Shown here: positions 41,868 to 45,926 of the stretch, in pieces
How the letters are laid out: the number at the start of each line of letters is the position of its first letter
How positions within the stretch are numbered: position 1 is the first letter of the stretch
Source of the DNA: UMGS75 sp963648435
GTDB lineage: Bacteria; Bacillota_I; Bacilli_A; ML615J-28; CAG-313
DNA: 45,926 nucleotides
Direction of reading: 5' to 3'
Assembly (NCBI GenBank): GCA_963648435.1
Contig: CAVJDT010000007.1
Coordinates: 1-45,926, forward strand
The notes under the pieces: generated by a model
What the model saw: only the letters and a program-made list of their open reading frames with translations
Databases searched by the model: none
What the model was told of the DNA's origin: nothing
Made by a program: the position numbers and the translations under genes

Positions 41868-42992
41868 TTAGAACACTCTAACTGGAAGTAACAATTGAAT
41901 TAAATCTTCCTCTTTTTCACCCACAATTATGGCCGGTTTTATCTCTCCAGTGAACTTCATTAAAATACTTTGACTTTCAAACGATTTTATTGCTTCACTT
42001 AAATTTCTTGTGCTAAACGCTATTTGGAAATTCATTGATTCTGAAACTTCTAGAGGGTAAATTGCATCCACAACTTTTCCCATTTCTGTTGAATTTGAAG
42101 AAACTTCCACCGTTTTATCGTCAGTTAGAGACAATTTTACAATACTTAAATTGTCCGAATTCGTAAATAACGACGCTCTATCTATTGCTGCAAGTAACTC
42201 ACTTTTATTAAACTTAATCGCTAACATTTGACCTTTTGGAAATAAACTTGAGGTGTCTGGATACACGCCTTCAACCAATCTTGTAGTAAAAGAAACGTTA
42301 CGATACTTAAATAATATCGACTGGTTTTCTACATATAATTCTATATCTTCATGTGAATCTTCTATTATTTTTGCCAATTCTTCTAGTGATTTACTAGGAA
42401 TATTTATTATTTTAGAATCAAAATTATCATCAAATTCTATGTTTTTTCTTGCTAACCTGAATGAATCAGTTGCTGTTATTTCTAATTTATTGCCATAAAA
42501 TTTAAAATTTACACTCGTTAACACTATTCTTGCTTCCGATGTTGCGGCCGCAAAAGATGTTTGTTTTATAACATTTTTTAACATTTGGGCATCCAAATGG
42601 ATTGGTGTTTCAATTGAATCAAAAGCAATTGAAGGGAAATTTGAACCATCATAAGTTACTAATGTGAAGTTTGAATGGTCTGAAATTATCTTTATTGTTG
42701 TAGATTCAAAGAGTGTAAACTCAACTTCTTTGCCCTCTAACTTCTTTACTATTTCTAAAAAATACTTACCAGGAACGACACAAGCTCCTGTTTCATCGAT
42801 TACAACATCATTATTTTCTTCTAAAATTACTTGAATTGATATCTCTTTGTTAGTAGTTACAAAGATAATTCTATGTTTTTCAACAGTTATTTTGATTCCT
42901 GTAAGTACAGGCATTGGCTTTTTATCGGATAAACCACGAGAAACGTTTTGCAATGTTGTTAATAAGAGTTCTCTATTTACTACAAATTTCAT
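41868..42992 (-). CDS. dnaN: DNA polymerase III beta sliding clamp
   Basis: The clamp ring that tethers the replicative polymerase. The 374-residue protein shows three repeated clamp domains: MKFVVNRELLLTTLQNVSRGLSDKKPMPVLTGI at the start, TSFAAATSEARIVLTSVNF and ATDSFRLARKNIEF in the second, and the C-terminal LLLPVRVF. It follows dnaA after 69 bases and is the last gene of that transcript before the convergent terminator. Length is normal. Confidence 0.97.
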   Translation of the reverse strand: MKFVVNRELLLTTLQNVSRGLSDKKPMPVLTGIKITVEKHRIIFVTTNKEISIQVILEENNDVVIDETGACVVPGKYFLEIVKKLEGKEVEFTLFESTTIKIISDHSNFTLVTYDGSNFPSIAFDSIETPIHLDAQMLKNVIKQTSFAAATSEARIVLTSVNFKFYGNKLEITATDSFRLARKNIEFDDNFDSKIINIPSKSLEELAKIIEDSHEDIELYVENQSILFKYRNVSFTTRLVEGVYPDTSSLFPKGQMLAIKFNKSELLAAIDRASLFTNSDNLSIVKLSLTDDKTVEVSSNSTEMGKVVDAIYPLEVSESMNFQIAFSTRNLSEAIKSFESQSILMKFTGEIKPAIIVGEKEEDLIQLLLPVRVF

Positions 42993-42999
42993 AATTTTT

Positions 43000-43060
43000 C
43001 TCCTTTATTATTTAATTTTGTATATTATAATTATTATTAGCTATGTGGATAAGTGGATAA
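43000..43060 (-). promoter_or_regulatory. Origin unwinding region downstream of dnaA
   Basis: Just after the dnaA stop, two partly overlapping DnaA boxes (TTATCCACT at 43052-43060 and TTATCCACA at 43044-43052, minus strand) are followed by TAG and an AT-only tract of trinucleotide rhythm (TAATAATAATTATAATATA). In Bacillus the origin unwinds in this interval, where DnaA boxes precede 'DnaA-trio' repeats; the match in position and layout is good. The tract also contains a TATAAT that could add a promoter for dnaN. Confidence 0.75.
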
Positions 43061-43061
43061 C

Positions 43062-44450
43062 TCACTTATTTGATGCTATTTTTTGTCTTAAAATATCAAT
43101 ATCTTGTTTTACAGAAACATCAATTTCTATAGAATTAGCTATTTTATCGATTGAATGGGCGATAGTAGCATGATCTCTACCACCTAATAGTTCTCCTATT
43201 TTTTTAAGAGGAAGGTTTAAAACAGTTCTTAACAAGTAAATTGTTACCATTCTAACATACGCAATCTCTTGTTTTCTAGAAGAGCCAACGATATCACGAA
43301 CACTAACGTTAAAATAATTAGAAACTATTGTTTTAACTTTTTCTATAATCACTGAATCACTAGTAGAAGTTGTTTGTTTTTCTTTAGAAATGATAGACGT
43401 TAGTGAAGTTTTGGCATTTTCTAAGGAAAAAGGAATGTTGAAAGCAACACAATAAGAAACGAATCTCCTTAAAGCACCCTCTAATTCTCTTACGTTTTCA
43501 TCAAAATTTTCAGCAATAAACGTTAAAGCATCATCATCAACATAAGAAGGATCACTAACAAGAAAAACTAATTTTTTCTTCAATATAGATTTTCTTAAGT
43601 CAAAATTAGGTTTTCTAATATCAACAGGAATTCCCCAACTAAACCTTGATTTTAAACGATCCATAATTTCTAGTTCTTGAGCTGGTCGATCAGATGTAAT
43701 AACAATTTGTTTGTTTTTTTCATGTAAACATTCAAAAAGCTTAAAAAATTCTTCTTGAGTTTTTACTTTATCTTTTAAAAATTGAATATCATCAACCAAT
43801 AAAACATCGGCAGAACGATAAAAATTATTAAATTCTTCTAGACTATTACTATCTCTATTCTTTTTATTAGTAGCTTTAAAATAATCTTCAGTATATTGTT
43901 GAGCAGTAGTAAAGATGACATTAGCATTTATATCGTTATCTAGAATAAAATGTCCAATTGCGGTCATAAGATGAGTTTTACCTAAGCCGACATCACCAAA
44001 AATGTATAAAGGGTTGGCAGTATTAGCAGGAGAATCAGCGACTCTGATAGAAAAAGTAAACGCTTCACGGTTAGCTTCACCAGTGACAAAATTTTCAAAA
44101 GTGTATTCAGGTCTCAAAGTTCTACTTTTAAATTTATCAACAGAATCAGGTGAAACAAATACTTTTTTTTGTAAATTTTCTTTTTCTTTTCCTATATCAT
44201 CTTTTGTAATTAATTTAAAAGACATTTTTTCAGGAACAAGTTCATTTAAAAAGGTATTCATTTTCTCTAAATGGAATTTCTCTATTCGATATTTATCAAG
44301 TTGTCCGTTAACAGGTAAGTAAATATAACCATTATTAACCTTATACACTTCATTAATATCTCCGAATGTGTTCTGAAAAGTGCTTTCATCTTTTAAGACT
44401 TCGGCTAATTTGTTTTTCACTGCTAGCCAAATAGAATTATAATTCTCCAT
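43062..44450 (-). CDS. dnaA: Chromosomal replication initiator DnaA
   Basis: Opens oriC. The 462-residue protein shows domain I (residues ~1-80), a short linker, the AAA+ domain with Walker A GDVGLGKTH at 152-160 and Walker B LLVDDIQFL, and the DNA-binding domain IV ending with GGRDHATIAHSIDKI. It ends at TGA, which supports the standard genetic code. GAGGTGATG precedes the ATG. DnaA boxes lie on both sides of the gene, so autoregulation is likely. Confidence 0.98.
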   Translation of the reverse strand: MENYNSIWLAVKNKLAEVLKDESTFQNTFGDINEVYKVNNGYIYLPVNGQLDKYRIEKFHLEKMNTFLNELVPEKMSFKLITKDDIGKEKENLQKKVFVSPDSVDKFKSRTLRPEYTFENFVTGEANREAFTFSIRVADSPANTANPLYIFGDVGLGKTHLMTAIGHFILDNDINANVIFTTAQQYTEDYFKATNKKNRDSNSLEEFNNFYRSADVLLVDDIQFLKDKVKTQEEFFKLFECLHEKNKQIVITSDRPAQELEIMDRLKSRFSWGIPVDIRKPNFDLRKSILKKKLVFLVSDPSYVDDDALTFIAENFDENVRELEGALRRFVSYCVAFNIPFSLENAKTSLTSIISKEKQTTSTSDSVIIEKVKTIVSNYFNVSVRDIVGSSRKQEIAYVRMVTIYLLRTVLNLPLKKIGELLGGRDHATIAHSIDKIANSIEIDVSVKQDIDILRQKIASNK

Positions 44451-44473
44451 AAGACATCACCTCACCACATTAC

Positions 44474-44502
44474 ATTATAACAAAAATAAGCAAAAAAAAC
44501 AA
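44474..44502 (-). promoter_or_regulatory. Promoter of dnaA
   Basis: A perfect TATAAT lies about 25 bases before the dnaA start on the minus strand; the -35 at 17 bases (TTGTTT) is weak. Weak basal sequence plus nearby DnaA boxes would fit DnaA-controlled expression. Confidence 0.6.
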
Positions 44503-44530
44503 AAAATAAGATAAAAAAGGTTTTTTTGAG

Positions 44531-44613
44531 TTTTCCACATATTTTATGTGGAAAAAAAGTTGATAAAATGTGGATAAGATTAAATAGTTATCCACATGTG
44601 GATAAGTGGATAA
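44531..44613. other. oriC DnaA-box cluster upstream of dnaA
   Basis: Six DnaA boxes lie in 83 bases: TTTTCCACA (44531, +), TGTGGAAAA (44547, -), TGTGGATAA (44569, -), TTATCCACA (44588, +), TGTGGATAA (44597, -) and AGTGGATAA (44605, -). Three are perfect consensus. The two at 44588-44605 form an 18-bp perfect palindrome TTATCCACATGTGGATAA. With the boxes downstream of dnaA this makes a bipartite Bacillus-type origin. Confidence 0.92.
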
Positions 44614-44662
44614 TTTGTTTTTATATAATAAGGACAGAGAAAAAGGTTTATACTCTTTTGAC

Positions 44663-44691
44663 TTGCAAAAATTAAAAACTTGTGATAGAAT
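44663..44691 (+). promoter_or_regulatory. Promoter of the membrane-anchored protein gene right of oriC
   Basis: TTGCAA, 17 bases, TAGAAT on the plus strand, 23 bases ahead of the start codon. An additional TATAAT at about 44624 has no matching -35. Confidence 0.65.
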
Positions 44692-44714
44692 ACTCGAGGT
44701 ATGAGGTGAACGAA

Positions 44715-45731
44715 ATGCAAAAAATATCAGCCCTAAGTAACAAAATAAAAATTTTAATTTTAATATTATATACTGCATTAGCACTAATGCTAGCAATTTT
44801 AATCATAAATAAATCAACTACAACCAAAATATTAAATGGTTACAGTGATAAAACTTATGACGAATACGTTAATTTGACAGTTAGAATGTATGAAGAAAGA
44901 AAAACGTCTACAGAAAATAAGGGAGATTACGATTCTACTACTTATAATATAAGAGCTTTTGTTGAAAAAAAAGAAGCCGCAAAAAATTGTGAAATAAAAG
45001 ATATAAAATATTATGTAACTGGAATTAATAGAAAAGGAAAAATGATATTTGATGAACCTAGTACATCTAGAACATATAAAATATCTAAAACAAGCACTTA
45101 TTCTAGTACTGGATCAACAAGTATTATTGAAAATAAAATATTTAAACAATCGATAACAGTAGATAGCACAACAGAAGAAGAAACAATAGTGGATAATGAG
45201 CCAATTAAATTATACATAAAGGTAACTTATGTAATTAATTTAGAAGATGAAGATGTAAAAAAAGAAATAAAATCAGAAATTAAAATTTCAAACATTCAAA
45301 AAGAAAACTTTGATAATTATAAATCTACATCAATTGTTAATAACAAACTTGAAAACAATTCAGAAGCTATTGATGTAGAAATGGAAGTTAACCGTGCAAC
45401 TGAAAAATCAACTTCTGAAAATGCTAAAAAGGATAATTTTGATTTTGAAACATATTTAAATACAGCTTATTTAGGTGATAAAAAAATAGAAAGATTTTCA
45501 GTTGAAGTATTTGGAAAATTAAATAATGTTAAAAGTAAAGATAATAAGTTGCTTAGCGAATACGTCCGCCTATATACAAGTTATGGTAGCACATTAACAA
45601 GAGTAGGTACAACATTAAGTTATGTAAAAATAGATGAATCATACGAAGTAAAAGAATTATTTATTAAAACAATTGTTATTTTTACAGATGGTACATCTAG
45701 TCAAAAAACACTAAAAGTAGAAATTAAATAG
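44715..45731 (+). CDS. Membrane-anchored extracellular protein of unknown function
   Basis: I do not recognise this family. The 338-residue product has one hydrophobic helix near residues 11-33 (IKILILILYTALALMLAILI), which acts as a signal anchor, so the rest should face outside. The outer part is rich in Lys, Glu, Ser, Thr and Asn and looks mainly beta (repeated patterns such as PIKLYIKVTYVINLEDE and RFSVEVFGKLNNVKS), with low-complexity Ser/Thr stretches (SKTSTYSSTGSTS). The start with GAGGTG is preferred over an ATG 33 bases upstream. It occupies the position where rpmH-rnpA-yidC usually diverge from dnaA. Confidence 0.75.
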   Translation: MQKISALSNKIKILILILYTALALMLAILIINKSTTTKILNGYSDKTYDEYVNLTVRMYEERKTSTENKGDYDSTTYNIRAFVEKKEAAKNCEIKDIKYYVTGINRKGKMIFDEPSTSRTYKISKTSTYSSTGSTSIIENKIFKQSITVDSTTEEETIVDNEPIKLYIKVTYVINLEDEDVKKEIKSEIKISNIQKENFDNYKSTSIVNNKLENNSEAIDVEMEVNRATEKSTSENAKKDNFDFETYLNTAYLGDKKIERFSVEVFGKLNNVKSKDNKLLSEYVRLYTSYGSTLTRVGTTLSYVKIDESYEVKELFIKTIVIFTDGTSSQKTLKVEIK

Positions 45732-45753
45732 GGAGCAAAAACCCTATTTTTTT
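45726..45753 (+). terminator. Terminator after the membrane-anchored protein gene
   Basis: An 8-bp stem AAATAGGG/CCCTATTT with an eight-base loop leads into a T run. The stem begins within the stop codon. Confidence 0.85.
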
Positions 45754-45796
45754 ATTAATAAGGAAATTTCATTTTATAAAAAAAAGAGTATATAAT

Positions 45797-45825
45797 TTGC
45801 AAAATATTCCTTTAAATGATAAAAT
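45797..45825 (+). promoter_or_regulatory. Promoter of a short transcript at the right edge
   Basis: TTGCAA, 17 bases, TAAAAT on the plus strand. No start codon with a ribosome binding site follows before the next terminator. Confidence 0.65.
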
Positions 45826-45831
45826 TTGACT

Positions 45832-45912
45832 GTATCAAATATAACACTACTCGCACTCTTATTCGTAACAATACACGCAGTTTTTTAGTATTATCTAAGA
45901 GACTGCTTTTTT
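45832..45912 (+). ncRNA. Candidate ~80-nt small RNA or attenuator leader
   Basis: Between the promoter at 45797-45825 and a strong terminator there is room for an ~80-base RNA. The terminator stem GCAGTTTTTTAG/CTAAGAGACTGC (12 bp with G-T pairs, loop TATTAT, 45877-45906) is followed by six T residues. The 5' part is unstructured and rich in A and C (CACTACTCGCACTCTTATTCG). Either it is a free small RNA or the leader of a gene beyond the window under attenuation control. The family is unknown to me. Confidence 0.45.
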
Positions 45913-45926
45913 GTTTTATTAAAAAG

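Noticed and set aside
43062..43064. Mollicutes genetic code (TGA as tryptophan)
   Set aside because: dnaA ends naturally at TGA directly after its conserved C terminus, and tryptophans in the window are TGG.

Overview
The window is a low-GC, AT-rich chromosomal segment of a Bacillota, most likely a member of the Bacilli. The evidence is a complete Bacillus-type S10-spc-alpha ribosomal protein operon, a serine T-box leader on serS, the Bacillus-style orders pth-mfd-spoVT and cwlJ-gerQ, and dnaA-dnaN followed (after an insertion) by yaaA-gyrB-gyrA. The standard genetic code fits: dnaA ends at TGA and tryptophans are TGG. Several spore or germination genes (spoVT, cwlJ, gerQ) suggest a sporulating, or formerly sporulating, lineage. 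I cannot name the genus.

Layout, left to right. (1) 1-350: end of a possible small ORF, then two convergent terminators. (2) 353-14864: 30 minus-strand genes from rpsJ to rplQ, including secY, adk, map, infA and rpmJ, driven by a promoter near 15000 with a structured leader. (3) 15157-21161: a glycosyltransferase and two large paralogous secreted proteins with a phosphodiester-glycosidase (NAGPA) domain, fibronectin-like repeats, a Listeria-Bacteroides repeat and a Gly-Gly-Cys/TM/Lys tail. Their 3' ends and terminators are an exact 365-bp duplication. (4) 21258-30389: fba, then a tight minus-strand run CopZ-like - ppa - fhs - folD - pth - mfd - spoVT. (5) 30503-33940: cwlJ-gerQ (+), a glycerophosphodiesterase (-), a HIT protein (+) and serS (-) with its T-box. 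(6) 34298-39207: gyrA, gyrB and yaaA, with no recF between yaaA and gyrB. (7) 39208-41709: a 1.34-kb very T-rich non-coding tract followed by a two-gene partition-like cassette (ribbon-helix-helix protein plus ParA-type ATPase). (8) 41868-44613: dnaN and dnaA with DnaA boxes on both sides of dnaA, i.e. a bipartite oriC. (9) 44715-end: a membrane-anchored protein of unknown function and a probable small RNA or attenuator leader.

Most genes left of the origin are on the minus strand, so they run away from oriC in the leading direction. The lagging-strand exceptions are cwlJ-gerQ, the HIT gene and the partition cassette. The most unusual parts are the plasmid-type ParA/RHH cassette with its T-rich flank beside oriC, where Bacilli normally rely on soj-spo0J, and the duplicated cysteine-containing C-terminal anchor of the two surface proteins.
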